From contig RDZD01000011.1 in assembly GCA_004293815.1 (NCBI GenBank), positions 1 to 64,000 on the forward strand: a DNA stretch of 64,000 bases, read 5' to 3'. Origin of the DNA: Cytophagales bacterium. GTDB lineage: Bacteria; Bacteroidota; Bacteroidia; Cytophagales; Bernardetiaceae. The translations under genes were made by a program, and so were the position numbers. Below the pieces are notes generated by a model. The model worked only from the letters and a program-made list of their open reading frames with translations, was not told the origin of the DNA and did no database searches. Shown one piece after another: positions 7,651-17,204 of this stretch (position 1 is the first letter of the stretch; every line of letters begins with the position of its first letter).

Positions 7651-9153
7651 ATGCAAAAATTAGGTCTTACGCAGAGTCTATCTCAAAAGCTCTCGCCTCA
7701 GCAAATACAATTCATAAAGCTTCTGCAAATACCTACAGCCGAACTTGACACTCGAATAGAAGAAGAGCTTGAGAGCAACCCAGCCCTAGAAGAAGGCGGT
7801 AAGGACGATACACGCGACAACAACGAAGAAGGGATTCAAATGAGTGATCTCGACTACGGCAGCAGCAATGATAACAGCTCTGATGATAGCTATGACGATC
7901 GCTACGAGTCTCGTCATGATGAGGACTTGAATATCAGTGACTATGTGAATCAAGATGATATAGCTGGGTACAAGATGTATGGCGATGGTAACTATGACGA
8001 GGAAGACAGAGAGCAACCCATAAAAGCCGAGAACTCTCTCATAGATAGCCTTTTGGTTCAGTTAAGTTATTTAAAGCTTAGCCCCAAAGAAATGATTATA
8101 GGCAAACAACTGATAGGGAGTATTGATGAAGACGGCTATATCAGACGCGATATTGAAGCTATCATTGACGATTTAGCTTTTTTGCAAAAAATAGATGTTA
8201 ATTTATTAGAGGTTCAAGATGTTTTGGAGCGCATTCAGCGATTTGAGCCTGCGGGCATAGGCGCGCGCGACTTGCAAGAGTGTTTACTGCTTCAACTTAG
8301 AGCACGAGATACCCGCGAAAAAAATGTACAAATCGCCAGACGCATTATAGAAATATGTTTTGAAGAATTTAAGAAAAAGCATTATAGCAAAATAGAAAAA
8401 AAACTAGGTATCAGCGAAGACGAGCTCAAATTGGCCATGGACGTTATTATACGACTGAACCCCAAGCCCGGCGGAAGCACAGTGGGCAGTGATGCCAAAA
8501 CACAGTTTATGATACCAGATTTTATTCTCAAAAACGGTATTCTCGGTCTGGAAGTCTCGCTAAATTCCAAAAATGCGCCTGATTTAAGAGTTAGTAGGTC
8601 TTATTCTGACATGCTAGACGCTTATAATAGAAGCGATAAAAAAGACAAAAAACTTAAACAAACAGTGAGCTTTGTCAAGCAAAAACTGGATTCGGCCAAA
8701 TGGTTTATTGATGCCATCAAACAGCGTCAGCATACACTGCTCAGAACGATGGAGGCCATTATGCGCTACCAATATGATTTTTTTCAAGAAGGCGACGAAA
8801 GTAAACTTAAACCAATGATTCTCAAAGATATAGCAAGAGAAATCGGAATGGATATTTCCACTGTCTCGCGAGTAGCAAACAGCAAGTCGGTTCAAACAGA
8901 CTTTGGCATATTCCCTTTGAAGTTTTTCTTTTCGGAGAGTATTTCTACCGACACTGGCGAAGACGTGAGCAGCAAGGAAGTGAAGTTCATTCTTAAAGAA
9001 ATTATTGAGAAAGAAAGCAAGAGAAAGCCACTTTCTGACGACAAACTGGAAAAGATGCTCAAGGACAAAGGCTACAACATAGCGCGACGCACCGTAGCCA
9101 AATACCGCGAACAACTCAATATTCCTGTGGCCAGACTTCGAAAGGAGTTGTAA
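7651..9153 (+). CDS. rpoN: RNA polymerase sigma-54 factor
   Basis: Alternative sigma factor that holds polymerase at -24/-12 promoters until an AAA+ activator acts. Region I is MQKLGLTQSLSQKLSPQQIQ followed by LLQIPTAELDTRIEEELESNP. A long acidic region II runs from about 48 to 125 (many D, E, S and N). The core-binding domain has EPAGIGARDLQECLLLQL, the helix-turn-helix region has DIAREIGMDISTVSRVANSK, and the C-terminal RpoN box is ARRTVAKYRE. 500 aa is usual. No sigma-54 activator gene is in the window. The thioesterase gene follows 62 bp later and may be co-transcribed. Confidence 0.97.
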   Translation: MQKLGLTQSLSQKLSPQQIQFIKLLQIPTAELDTRIEEELESNPALEEGGKDDTRDNNEEGIQMSDLDYGSSNDNSSDDSYDDRYESRHDEDLNISDYVNQDDIAGYKMYGDGNYDEEDREQPIKAENSLIDSLLVQLSYLKLSPKEMIIGKQLIGSIDEDGYIRRDIEAIIDDLAFLQKIDVNLLEVQDVLERIQRFEPAGIGARDLQECLLLQLRARDTREKNVQIARRIIEICFEEFKKKHYSKIEKKLGISEDELKLAMDVIIRLNPKPGGSTVGSDAKTQFMIPDFILKNGILGLEVSLNSKNAPDLRVSRSYSDMLDAYNRSDKKDKKLKQTVSFVKQKLDSAKWFIDAIKQRQHTLLRTMEAIMRYQYDFFQEGDESKLKPMILKDIAREIGMDISTVSRVANSKSVQTDFGIFPLKFFFSESISTDTGEDVSSKEVKFILKEIIEKESKRKPLSDDKLEKMLKDKGYNIARRTVAKYREQLNIPVARLRKEL

Positions 9154-9215
9154 ACCTCTAGTTCGCAGTTTTATTATAAAAAAAATCAAGATTACACCCT
9201 AGTATTTAAGGATTT

Positions 9216-9650
9216 ATGGTCGTTAATGACTCCTACCTAAATTACCCTTTTGCAGCGCGCGTACTTGTACGATGGTCTGACTTAGACGAACTCGGCATGG
9301 TAAACAATGCCAAATATTTAACCTATTTTGAAGAAGCCCGAGCATTTTTTTTCTTAGAAAAGCTTGCTTGGGACTGGACACAACTAGGCTCTTTGGTGGC
9401 ATCTATCCAAATCAATTACAAGTCGCCTGTACGCTATGGACATAAAATTACGGTCTTTATGGGTGTAGAGCAAATCAAAAATGCCAGTTTTAGCCTCAAA
9501 TGTGCGGTTTGCAGTCGCAAAGAAGATGACTCTTGGTTGTTACATGCCGAAGGTTCGGTGGTCATGGTGGCCTATGATCTCCAAACCCAAAAGCCCACTG
9601 CCTTGCCTGTCTATGCACGGGAAGCTCTGGCAGGATTTCTGTTGGTTTGA
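9216..9650 (+). CDS. acyl-CoA thioesterase, YbgC/FadM-like hotdog fold
   Basis: 144 aa of the 4-hydroxybenzoyl-CoA thioesterase (hotdog) family, which hydrolyse acyl-CoA thioesters. The diagnostic start is VRWSDLDELGMVNNAKYLTYFEEAR, a variant of RYxDxDxxGHVNNxxYxxYxExAR in which the usual His is Met. The catalytic Asp in the WSDLD segment is kept. The rest has SPVRYGHKITV and a beta strand SVVMVAYD, as expected. Start at 9216 gives a short leader before the fold. The natural substrate is unknown. Confidence 0.85.
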   Translation: MVVNDSYLNYPFAARVLVRWSDLDELGMVNNAKYLTYFEEARAFFFLEKLAWDWTQLGSLVASIQINYKSPVRYGHKITVFMGVEQIKNASFSLKCAVCSRKEDDSWLLHAEGSVVMVAYDLQTQKPTALPVYAREALAGFLLV

Positions 9651-9786
9651 TATGCTTAACAATTGATTTGCAAAAAAAAAATAAAATTTCTTGCTTATCT
9701 GGGACAGAATATCCATTATTGCTCTTTGGTAGTCTGCGCTTTTACAGTTACTTGAACACCGTACATAGACAATATCGCCCTGCAAC

Positions 9787-11016
9787 ATGACTTTCAGTAT
9801 ACAAGACCTTCTACAAAACTATGAGTGTTATGAGGAACCTGCCCTACTGCATCGTTTCTTTAAATTCCGAGACCTCTTTACGCTTATTGAGTTTCATAAC
9901 AGCCCAAGCAGCCCTTTCAAGCTGCAAAAGCTAGGTTCTTCTGTCAAAGGAAAGTCTATTTATAGTTTTACTTATGGCAATGGGCCAACCAAAGTACTGC
10001 TATGGTCGCAAATGCACGGTGACGAACCTACTGCTACTATGGCGCTTTTTGATTTATTCAATTTGCTCTCAGACCGCGACCAACAGCACAGCGAACTTCG
10101 CCAATTGCTACAAAGCCAACTCACCTTGGTTTTTGTTCCTATGCTTAATCCTGATGGTGCAGAGATGTTTACACGCAGAAATGCGCTTGGTATAGATTTA
10201 AACCGCGACTATTTAAGCCTTAGTGCGCCCGAGTCTACCATTCTACACGATTTGGCGCATGAATTCAAACCACACTTTGCGTTTAATCTCCACGATCAGA
10301 GCAGATATTACGCCGTAGGCGACACAGATCAACCCGTAAACTTGGCATTTTTGGCTCCCTCAGCTAATCCTGAGCGCACCTACACGCCCGCACGGAAACG
10401 CGCTGTACAGCTCATCGCTCAGCTTTATGACGCTCTAAAGCCCATCATTGGCGCACAAATGGCCAAATATGCAGACGATTACGCCCCAAGATGCTTTGGC
10501 GACTCTTTTCAGAAAGCAGGATACAGTACCATCTTGATAGAGTCTGGCTATGTTCCCTATGATGAGGAAAAACAAATTGTTAGGAAATATACTTTCGTTG
10601 CTATCCTGAAAGCACTCGTCACCATAGCACAAGGGCTAAATGATGATAAAAAGCTTATAAAAATATATGAAGAGATTCCTCTAAACAAAAAAGAACAGTT
10701 TTTTGACTACATCATTTCGGGCGTATTAATAGAGATGGGTGGTAAAAAATATATCACTGATTTAGGCGTAAATGTTATAGATCAGCTTACTGCCAACAGC
10801 TCCTCAAGACCTCAGCGGAGTTATTGGCTAGCCGATGTGGGTGATTTAAGGGCTTTTCATGCATTCAAACATATCCGTACTCGAGGCTTGCGCTTGCAAA
10901 GTAAAAACCCAATCCAGTTTGGTCAAAAAGCTGACTTTAAGCTCTATGACAATAAAAAAATCATCCTAGAGTTTGCTCATGGCATACTCAAACGCAAGGT
11001 GGCGGATATTCTTTAA
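9787..11016 (+). CDS. M14-family zinc carboxypeptidase-like protein
   Basis: 409 aa of the M14 peptidase/deacylase superfamily, without a visible signal peptide, so probably cytoplasmic. Zinc-site residues: HGDE (H77 and E80 of SQMHGDEPTATM), then NPDGAEMFTRRN and IDLNRDY (substrate carboxylate binding), H169 in FNLHDQSRY, and a late Glu in ILIESGYVPYDEE as the catalytic base. After about residue 270 there is a further domain of about 130 aa that I do not recognise. The next gene starts five bases after the stop, so the two form an operon. Confidence 0.87.
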   Translation: MTFSIQDLLQNYECYEEPALLHRFFKFRDLFTLIEFHNSPSSPFKLQKLGSSVKGKSIYSFTYGNGPTKVLLWSQMHGDEPTATMALFDLFNLLSDRDQQHSELRQLLQSQLTLVFVPMLNPDGAEMFTRRNALGIDLNRDYLSLSAPESTILHDLAHEFKPHFAFNLHDQSRYYAVGDTDQPVNLAFLAPSANPERTYTPARKRAVQLIAQLYDALKPIIGAQMAKYADDYAPRCFGDSFQKAGYSTILIESGYVPYDEEKQIVRKYTFVAILKALVTIAQGLNDDKKLIKIYEEIPLNKKEQFFDYIISGVLIEMGGKKYITDLGVNVIDQLTANSSSRPQRSYWLADVGDLRAFHAFKHIRTRGLRLQSKNPIQFGQKADFKLYDNKKIILEFAHGILKRKVADIL

Positions 11017-11021
11017 AGCCA

Positions 11022-12215
11022 GTGAACAAACTTTCGCCTCTATCTGCCAACGAATGGCAATTTATAGAACAATATTGGTCTCTCTCACCGAGTGAGGCCG
11101 TTCTTAAATTTAGCAGGCATAAAAAATATGGCCATTTGCTTCCACACCTTCTAAGTAGGCAAAAACTACAGGACAAACAACCCGCATGGGTGAAGCACCC
11201 TGAACTTCTTTTCACAAACCCACTCAGTGCTGAACAGTGCTCATCTGAATTAACTGCTATGCTAAAAGGCCGCTTGATGGGGACGGGTGAGCGGTGTATA
11301 GATCTAACTGGCGGCCTAGGCGCGGATACCGCGATTTTTGCTAAGTACTTTAAAGAAGTTCATTATGTAGAGATGCAGTCGGATCTTTTGGCTCAAACGA
11401 AACATAACTTTGAGGCTTTAGGCATCAAAAACTGTGTATTTCATCATGCTGATGCAGCTTCATTTTTACAAAATAACCTGACGCTCAAGGCCGATTTAGT
11501 GTATATAGACCCTGCAAGGCGCAACGAAAGCGGTCAGAAAACCTATCATTTTTCAGATTGTAGCCCAAATGTACTAGAACTTTGGCCTAGCCTTCGCCAT
11601 CTAGCCACGCGCCTACTTATTAAGACTGCACCTTTTTTAGATATTTCAGCTGCCTTACGCGAACTCCCCCAGCCTGCTCAGATATACGTTTTGGCTATTA
11701 GAAATGAGTGCAAGGAGGTCTTGTACTGTCTTGGAGAAGGCATTGAAGTGCAGAAATGCCAAACATTTAATATTCAAACAGCTGAACAAGAGCAGCATTT
11801 TGAATTCAATCTTCAGGAAGAAAGTTTCCTGCCTGAAGCCTCTATTTCTGAACCGCAAAGCTACATTTACGACCCTAACGTGGCAATATTAAAAGCTGGT
11901 GCGTTTAAAAGTTTGGCTCAAAAAATGGGTCTATCTAAGCTACATCCACACACCCACGTTTACACTCACCAAACATTGATTGCAGATTTTCCAGGACGCA
12001 TTTACAAACTTCTGAATATACTAAAGCCCGAAAAAGGAATCTTTTCAGAACCCCAAGCCACTTTTTTATTGCGTAACTCGCCGCTCAATCTCACTGAACT
12101 CTACCAAAAAATGAAGCTCAAGCCAGGAGGAACCTCTCTACTCATGTCGGTACGCTTGGCTTCCAATGAACATAAAGTCTTACACCTGCAACCCCTAAGC
12201 GCAAAGCCAAGCTAG
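11022..12215 (+). CDS. class I SAM-dependent methyltransferase, PG_1098-type
   Basis: 397 aa starting with GTG, five bases after the peptidase gene. The SAM-binding core has DLTGGLGADTAIFAKYF, then VEMQSDLLAQTKHNF. The catalytic-type motif is DLVYIDPARRNESGQKTY, resembling the DPPR/DPxR loop of RNA and protein methyltransferases. Flanking N- and C-terminal domains match what I recall of the Bacteroidota PG_1098 family, described as ferredoxin-like and THUMP-like, which suggests an RNA substrate. The substrate is not established. Its stop overlaps the convergent gldG stop by four bases, leaving no room for a terminator. Confidence 0.82.
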   Translation: MNKLSPLSANEWQFIEQYWSLSPSEAVLKFSRHKKYGHLLPHLLSRQKLQDKQPAWVKHPELLFTNPLSAEQCSSELTAMLKGRLMGTGERCIDLTGGLGADTAIFAKYFKEVHYVEMQSDLLAQTKHNFEALGIKNCVFHHADAASFLQNNLTLKADLVYIDPARRNESGQKTYHFSDCSPNVLELWPSLRHLATRLLIKTAPFLDISAALRELPQPAQIYVLAIRNECKEVLYCLGEGIEVQKCQTFNIQTAEQEQHFEFNLQEESFLPEASISEPQSYIYDPNVAILKAGAFKSLAQKMGLSKLHPHTHVYTHQTLIADFPGRIYKLLNILKPEKGIFSEPQATFLLRNSPLNLTELYQKMKLKPGGTSLLMSVRLASNEHKVLHLQPLSAKPS

Positions 12216-13885
12216 GTATTTTTATTTTTTTGTTTTCGCCAATAGAACCGAATTCCGCCCAGAATACAAACTAGCAAAATTGGCCCTAAAATATTCAGAA
12301 CCTGCCATAATGTTTTGCTTTCTTGTATCCTGAATGTATCAAGAGGTCTCATTTTAAGTTCTTTATTTCGGCTGCTCACGAGTCCATTTTCGTCTGTCAA
12401 ATATGCTAATATATTGCTTAAAAAGTCTTTGTTAGAAAAGGTTTGACGGCTGATAGGGTCAAATCCAAGAGGTAGAGGTTCTCTTGTGCGTGGGTTTAGC
12501 TCATTGCGAATCAAGTCCCCGTCTGAAACGACCACGATTTTAGTAGGTACTACAGCCTCTTGCTTAAATACTTGACGATCTTCCCCTTCTGGTGGAAAAA
12601 TGCCTGCGTAAACCGATTTAAACTTGCCCTCAAGTAAATACGCTACAGGTATACCTGAACGCGTATAATCTTTGGCGGTCATATCTTTCTTAACTTCATC
12701 AAGATCTATCAAATTAGGGCAGCGTTTGATTCTGCTATAATCAGAAGTAAAAAGCAGTGGGGTCTTGCGAATCCCTTTGGCTTTAACGGTATCTATGGAG
12801 GAATAAAAACGCAGATAAACCGCATCAAGTCCCTTCGTAAGAGGGTGTTTAGCAAAGCTATTCAATACGGAATGGTATGGAAAACGGACGGGCTGGATAT
12901 TGGGTTTATCACCAAACTTGCCTACATTCAGCAAGATAGCCCCCATGTTGCGATCTTGCACCAAATCCATATTCACTCTCACGCCGTATCTAAACAACAT
13001 ATCTTCTATTTGCAAATCGTGCCCAAAAGCATACGTCCCACCCAACGGAATACTATCCAGATTCATCTGTACGGCATCTATCAAAAAAAGAGCCTTCCCG
13101 CCGTTCATCAGAAACTGGTCTAAGCGGTAACGCTCACGCTCTGAGAACTTATTTTTGGGCTGAGCCACGATAACCGCAGAATAGCCGTCCAAGTTGCGCT
13201 GATTGAGATTGACGCGTTCCAAAACGTACTTGTCGCTGAAGCTATTAAACACGTCAAACACATCTTGTACACGCAGTTCTTCGTGCCCGTCTATATAGGC
13301 TACTGAGGGTTTACGCTTAGCAGTAAGGGTCTGTATGGCTGAAATAAGCTCAAATTCAATGTTTTCTATCGAGGCACTCACCTCTTCACTAGGATTTGTG
13401 CTTGCGCTGTTGCCTTTGAGCAATAAAACGCCTTTTTCTTTATTTTTGTATGAGATAAGCGCACCTGGCACAATCAACTTTTGTTTTTTTTCTGTTTGTC
13501 CATCTTCAAAAAGCGTAGTGGGCGGTAGTCCCTTAGCAGAAAGCTCTTCATAAAATCGGCTTCGTGTTTCCTCGTCGGCTATGTCTTCGGGGTTTACAAA
13601 ACTATACCGCAACCTGCTTCCCGCATGAGCCTGAAAACTTTGCAGATTTTCGCGAATAGCGCGCTGAAATTGCTGGAACGAGCCGTTTAACTCACCATCT
13701 AAAAAAACTTCCACATATACATCGTCATCTAGCCCCGCAAGTACTTTCTGCGATGCTTCCGAGAGTGTATAGCGTTTTTCTTCGGTGAAATCAAGCTGAA
13801 AAGTAACATTTTGTGCCAAGATATTGAGTAAGATAAGCACTTGCAGCAAAACCACAAAAGTTATTATATCCTCCCACTTACGCAT
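12212..13885 (-). CDS. gldG: GldG-type gliding-motility ABC transporter auxiliary protein
   Basis: Auxiliary membrane subunit of the GldA-GldF-GldG ABC transporter known from Flavobacterium gliding. The start chosen is MRKWEDI at 13885 (557 aa). The longer frame to 13981 adds a tail unlike the family. One N-terminal membrane span (VVLLQVLILLNILAQNV) is followed by the diagnostic FQLDFTEEKRYTLSEASQKV, a large extracytoplasmic ABC_transp_aux domain with VAYIDGHEELRVQDVF and ALFLIDAVQMNL, and a C-terminal span before basic KQKNKNT. The partner permease gldF, usually directly upstream, is absent. The upstream gene is methylmalonyl-CoA epimerase. Confidence 0.87.
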   Translation of the reverse strand: MRKWEDIITFVVLLQVLILLNILAQNVTFQLDFTEEKRYTLSEASQKVLAGLDDDVYVEVFLDGELNGSFQQFQRAIRENLQSFQAHAGSRLRYSFVNPEDIADEETRSRFYEELSAKGLPPTTLFEDGQTEKKQKLIVPGALISYKNKEKGVLLLKGNSASTNPSEEVSASIENIEFELISAIQTLTAKRKPSVAYIDGHEELRVQDVFDVFNSFSDKYVLERVNLNQRNLDGYSAVIVAQPKNKFSERERYRLDQFLMNGGKALFLIDAVQMNLDSIPLGGTYAFGHDLQIEDMLFRYGVRVNMDLVQDRNMGAILLNVGKFGDKPNIQPVRFPYHSVLNSFAKHPLTKGLDAVYLRFYSSIDTVKAKGIRKTPLLFTSDYSRIKRCPNLIDLDEVKKDMTAKDYTRSGIPVAYLLEGKFKSVYAGIFPPEGEDRQVFKQEAVVPTKIVVVSDGDLIRNELNPRTREPLPLGFDPISRQTFSNKDFLSNILAYLTDENGLVSSRNKELKMRPLDTFRIQESKTLWQVLNILGPILLVCILGGIRFYWRKQKNKNT

Positions 13886-14037
13886 ATTTTTAAGGGGCAT
13901 ACCCACGCTATTTTTTTTATACAATGATACAAGCAAACAGTGTTTCTGACGCAAAGAGCCAAAAGCATTGTTAAGCCTCAAAAGAACGTTAAAAAAACGT
14001 ATTTTACAAGTAAAATATTTTGTAGGAGACTTTAAAA

Positions 14038-14448
14038 CTAATTAGAGTCGGGGTTGTCTTGGCAAAGCTCTATTAAAACTCCATTCGTATTTTTGGGGTG
14101 TAGAAAGCATATTAATTTATTATCTGCCCCTTTCTTGGGTTCAGTATTGAGTAAAACATAGCCTTCAGCTACAAGCCTTTGCATTTCTGCACGAATATCC
14201 TTTACAGCAAATGCAATGTGATGAATTCCCTCCCCTTTTTTTTCTATGAATTTAGCAATAGGACTTTCGGGGTTAGTGGCTGCCAAAAGCTCTACTTTGG
14301 TTTCTCCTGTGCGAAAAAAAAGTGTATGAACGCCTTCTGAAGCGACCAACTCGTCCTTGTAAGCAGATGTGTTGAGTAAGGTTGTGAAAAGCTTTTGTGA
14401 CACTTCCATGTTTTTTACCGCAATCCCAATGTGCTCAATGTGAAGCAT
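14038..14448 (-). CDS. mce: methylmalonyl-CoA epimerase
   Basis: VOC-fold metalloenzyme that interconverts (S)- and (R)-methylmalonyl-CoA in propionate metabolism. The 136 aa begin at MLHIEHIGIAVKNM (ATG at 14448); the frame extends 14 residues further but the family starts here. Metal-ligand segments are present: IEHIGIAV, GIHHIAFAVKDI and GVLIELCQ. Internal EGVHTLFFRTGETKVELL is typical. No methylmalonyl-CoA mutase gene is in the window. gldG lies 150 bp downstream on the same strand, an unrelated function. Confidence 0.9.
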   Translation of the reverse strand: MLHIEHIGIAVKNMEVSQKLFTTLLNTSAYKDELVASEGVHTLFFRTGETKVELLAATNPESPIAKFIEKKGEGIHHIAFAVKDIRAEMQRLVAEGYVLLNTEPKKGADNKLICFLHPKNTNGVLIELCQDNPDSN

Positions 14449-14588
14449 AGCTGTTTTTTGAGTTTGTTTTTCAGACAGCAATAAACACAAAATTTTGTAA
14501 AAGTAGACTTTTTTTTCTAAAAAATATCATCAAACTATTGCTGGGCAGCAAAGCACTGCTTACAACTTTTCAAAGAAGTCATAAAACA

Positions 14589-14620
14589 GTAAAAGGGTTG
14601 GCTTTTGCCAACCCTTTTAC
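14589..14620. terminator. 14-bp perfect hairpin terminator
   Basis: Arms GTAAAAGGGTTGGC (14589-14602) and GCCAACCCTTTTAC (14607-14620) with a TTTT loop. It sits just past the stop of the minus-strand secreted protein gene (14650-15600) and before mce, and the A-rich outer arm provides a T tract on the minus strand. Confidence 0.8.
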
Positions 14621-14649
14621 TTATAGGGACATTATGTCAAAACTAGAGG

Positions 14650-15600
14650 TTACTCAAAGCTTTTAACGTAAGTTTCTTTTGTCATGTGGTTTCTTGACAA
14701 GAACTCTTTGTAGAGTGTTTTGAAGTCATCTACGTCTGGAGCAGCCTTGATAGCGTTTTCATAAGAAGCTTTAGCGTCTAAGATGAGACCTTTTTCTTCA
14801 AAATAGTTAGCGCGAATCACTTGGATAAGAGCAGAATTGTCATCACCGAATGCAGCCAAATCCTTGTTGTATTCTTGTGCTTGGTTACCAGTGATGCGTT
14901 TGATTGGTGTCGCGTCACTCATAATGCTTTCTGGACGATTTTTAGCTCTTACACTATAAGTAAACTGTGCAGCTTTTACGGTGTTGGTCAAATCCAATGT
15001 ATAACTGTTTCCAGTTACGTCTGTGCGGAAAATTTCTTTACCAAACAAGTCAGAAACGATCAACTCGTAACCAGCAATTTCACTTTCTTTTACACCGCCA
15101 GCAATCATTTCGTCAAATGCCCAAGTGATAACAAGTTGGTTGCCCAAGAGGCTAGCCATTTTTGCAGACGCGTCAGTGAAGACCATAATAGGCTTCTTGA
15201 GATCACGTTTTACAGCACCTGTTTTGGTCATTTTGCCTAAACGGCTTTCACCATTGCCATTACTGGCTGTAATTTCAGAGGCTACGTAGCTAGCGTATTT
15301 TGAAGTCAAGCTGCTTGTGCCTGTAGCTTTTACTTGCTTTTCGAGTTCACTTACACGGAAAGAGCCTGGAGCTTTTAACTCAAGTGTTTTTCCATTTTTG
15401 TGAGAGAGACCCAAATATGCACCAGCCGGAATATTAATGGTTTGATCTGAAGAGATTTTTGAACCATTCTTAAGAGCTGTGTTACCCACTGTGCTGTTGC
15501 CCTTAGAGGCAATAACGCTAAAAGCGAAATCTGACTGTGCGAAAGTGGTCTGAGCAAATAAAAACAGGGTAGCGATTGTGGATAAAATAAATGTTTTCAT
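14650..15600 (-). CDS. secreted protein with FecR-like N-terminal domain, partner of CHASE2 protein
   Basis: 316 aa with a clear signal peptide (MKTFILSTIATLFLFAQTTF, then AQSD as a Bacteroidota-style cleavage site). Residues about 28-95 resemble a FecR-type beta domain: a VIASKGNSTVGNTALKNG stretch, IPAGAYLGLSHKNGKTLELK and PGSFRVSELE. Residues about 130-225 look like a fibronectin-type fold (VITWAF, YELIVSDLFGKEIFRTDV, FTYSVRAKN). The last 80 residues look helical, with one TPR-like hairpin (KGLILDAKASYENAIKAAPD). The gene follows the CHASE2 gene by 54 bp on the same strand, so they are likely co-transcribed and may work as a periplasmic pair. FecR assignment is by eye. Confidence 0.6.
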   Translation of the reverse strand: MKTFILSTIATLFLFAQTTFAQSDFAFSVIASKGNSTVGNTALKNGSKISSDQTINIPAGAYLGLSHKNGKTLELKAPGSFRVSELEKQVKATGTSSLTSKYASYVASEITASNGNGESRLGKMTKTGAVKRDLKKPIMVFTDASAKMASLLGNQLVITWAFDEMIAGGVKESEIAGYELIVSDLFGKEIFRTDVTGNSYTLDLTNTVKAAQFTYSVRAKNRPESIMSDATPIKRITGNQAQEYNKDLAAFGDDNSALIQVIRANYFEEKGLILDAKASYENAIKAAPDVDDFKTLYKEFLSRNHMTKETYVKSFE

Positions 15601-15654
15601 GACCTTTTAGGATTTGTTTTAGTTAAGACTATTGGTTTGTAATTGTGTAGTTGT

Positions 15655-16926
15655 TTAAGTTGAGGATTCTGCTTCGTTGTTTTCAGCTTGTCTGAGTCTT
15701 CTTTTGCGAACTATATTGGCTAAGTTTGCCGCAACAGCTAAGTAAACCTCAAGTAAGTCACCTACAAGAGCTATGCAAAGCATTGCTAAACCAGTCTCAA
15801 TAATCGTTCCAAACTCATCAAGTATAAGCAATGACGCGTAAGCAAGGAGAGCAACTTCAAAGAACTGTATAACTTTAGTGCAAACATCATACCAAAGTCC
15901 AAGTTTTTCGTTGTAATAGATAAAAGAGAATATGACTACATTCAAAAGAACGAGTAAAACCACAATTCCATAATTTATCCATGTGGGCAACTTCTTGATA
16001 TCATTCCCTTCTAGAAGCATAGAAATGATGTTGGCATGCACCACCACGCCATACATATCGGGAAGCGTGCGCCCCACCAAGTTCGCATTAAGCGGCGTGT
16101 AAAAACGGTCACCATCCCATGTCAAAGCGGTATAATCTGAGCCCATGTAACCCATAAGTACAATTTTTCCTTTGATGAGTTCGGGTGTAAAGTTTTTCTT
16201 GAGCACATCATCCACATCTAAAACCGTAAATTTATTCCAATTGCCTCTAAAGTTGATAAACTCGCGGTGATCTGCTTGAGCTAAAAATGCGTCTACTTTT
16301 TTGGCATCAAATCTGCGTGCTATGGCTGTGGATAAAAACAGCTCTCTTTTTGGCTTGTTCTTTCCTTCCACTAAGGTTTCGAAGGGACTAAACACACGAC
16401 AAGTTGCAAAATCGTCGTTGGTAGCACCTGTCTCTTCTGTTACCATGTTTGCATAAGCCAACTCTACGTATTTAGAGAACTTCTCTATGGGTCGCCACAT
16501 GGAATCATAATAAATTTCTTTTCCAATAACGGTGTCGCGCGCTAGCGAGCAGGCCAATACCACATTCTGAGCACGCTCAAAAGCTGCTGACAATGCGCTG
16601 TCTACAGGGGCATCTCTTTCGCCGTCAAAAAGTGCGTCGAGCCCTATTACTTTGGGTTGGCATTCGCTCAAAATATTGATTTGTTCTGCTATCCCGTCAC
16701 GTGGCAGCTCACCAATGTTCACCAGAACAATATTGGTATCTCTAGCTACAGCGGCATCATCACGAAGCTTAGAAAAGTAGAGGTCAGTTAATCTAAAATC
16801 TTTAAGCGTTTGCTCGAATGGGTTCAAGAAATCTAGGTTTAGCGTAACCAAACTTAGTAAATAAATGAACAAAAATACCGATATAACGCCGCCTATGTGT
16901 CGTGCCAAGGTTCCGAGATAACCCAT
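15655..16926 (-). CDS. CHASE2-domain membrane protein
   Basis: 423 aa. An N-terminal membrane span (VISVFLFIYLLSLVTLNL) precedes the extracytoplasmic CHASE2 domain (about 40-310) with TNIVLVNIGELPRDGIAEQI, IGLDALFDGERDAP, GKIVLMGYMGSDYT and PDMYGVVVHANIISMLL, all characteristic. Two to three further spans follow (about 318-338, 360-380, 385-400), then a short basic-acidic cytoplasmic tail. CHASE2 is a sensory domain usually fused to a kinase or nucleotide cyclase; here no output domain follows, so signalling would need a partner. The likely partner is the secreted FecR-like protein downstream. Confidence 0.85.
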   Translation of the reverse strand: MGYLGTLARHIGGVISVFLFIYLLSLVTLNLDFLNPFEQTLKDFRLTDLYFSKLRDDAAVARDTNIVLVNIGELPRDGIAEQINILSECQPKVIGLDALFDGERDAPVDSALSAAFERAQNVVLACSLARDTVIGKEIYYDSMWRPIEKFSKYVELAYANMVTEETGATNDDFATCRVFSPFETLVEGKNKPKRELFLSTAIARRFDAKKVDAFLAQADHREFINFRGNWNKFTVLDVDDVLKKNFTPELIKGKIVLMGYMGSDYTALTWDGDRFYTPLNANLVGRTLPDMYGVVVHANIISMLLEGNDIKKLPTWINYGIVVLLVLLNVVIFSFIYYNEKLGLWYDVCTKVIQFFEVALLAYASLLILDEFGTIIETGLAMLCIALVGDLLEVYLAVAANLANIVRKRRLRQAENNEAESST

Positions 16927-17204
16927 ACTGTATCAGAAATGATTAGTTAGTAAACAATTGAATGATGAAAAGTTGTTGTTGTAACATGCTATGGTTTAAA
17001 AATGCCTCTGCGCGCTGTTGCGCTGCTTCTCAAAGACAGCATTGCAAATAAAACATTTTTTGATAAATCATTTTAATAAAATTCTATTTTTGTTTTTGGT
17101 TTTAGACAAGTATATTTTTTAATTGCAAAAAAATAAGACGTATTCTGAATAACAGAAATTTTATCTAACACAAAAACACAAGCCCAATTTTTTGGGAACG
17201 CCGT

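Noticed and set aside
8614-9189. 191-codon frame antisense to rpoN
   Set aside because: It overlaps the conserved RpoN C-terminal domain and has no recognisable product, promoter or signal.
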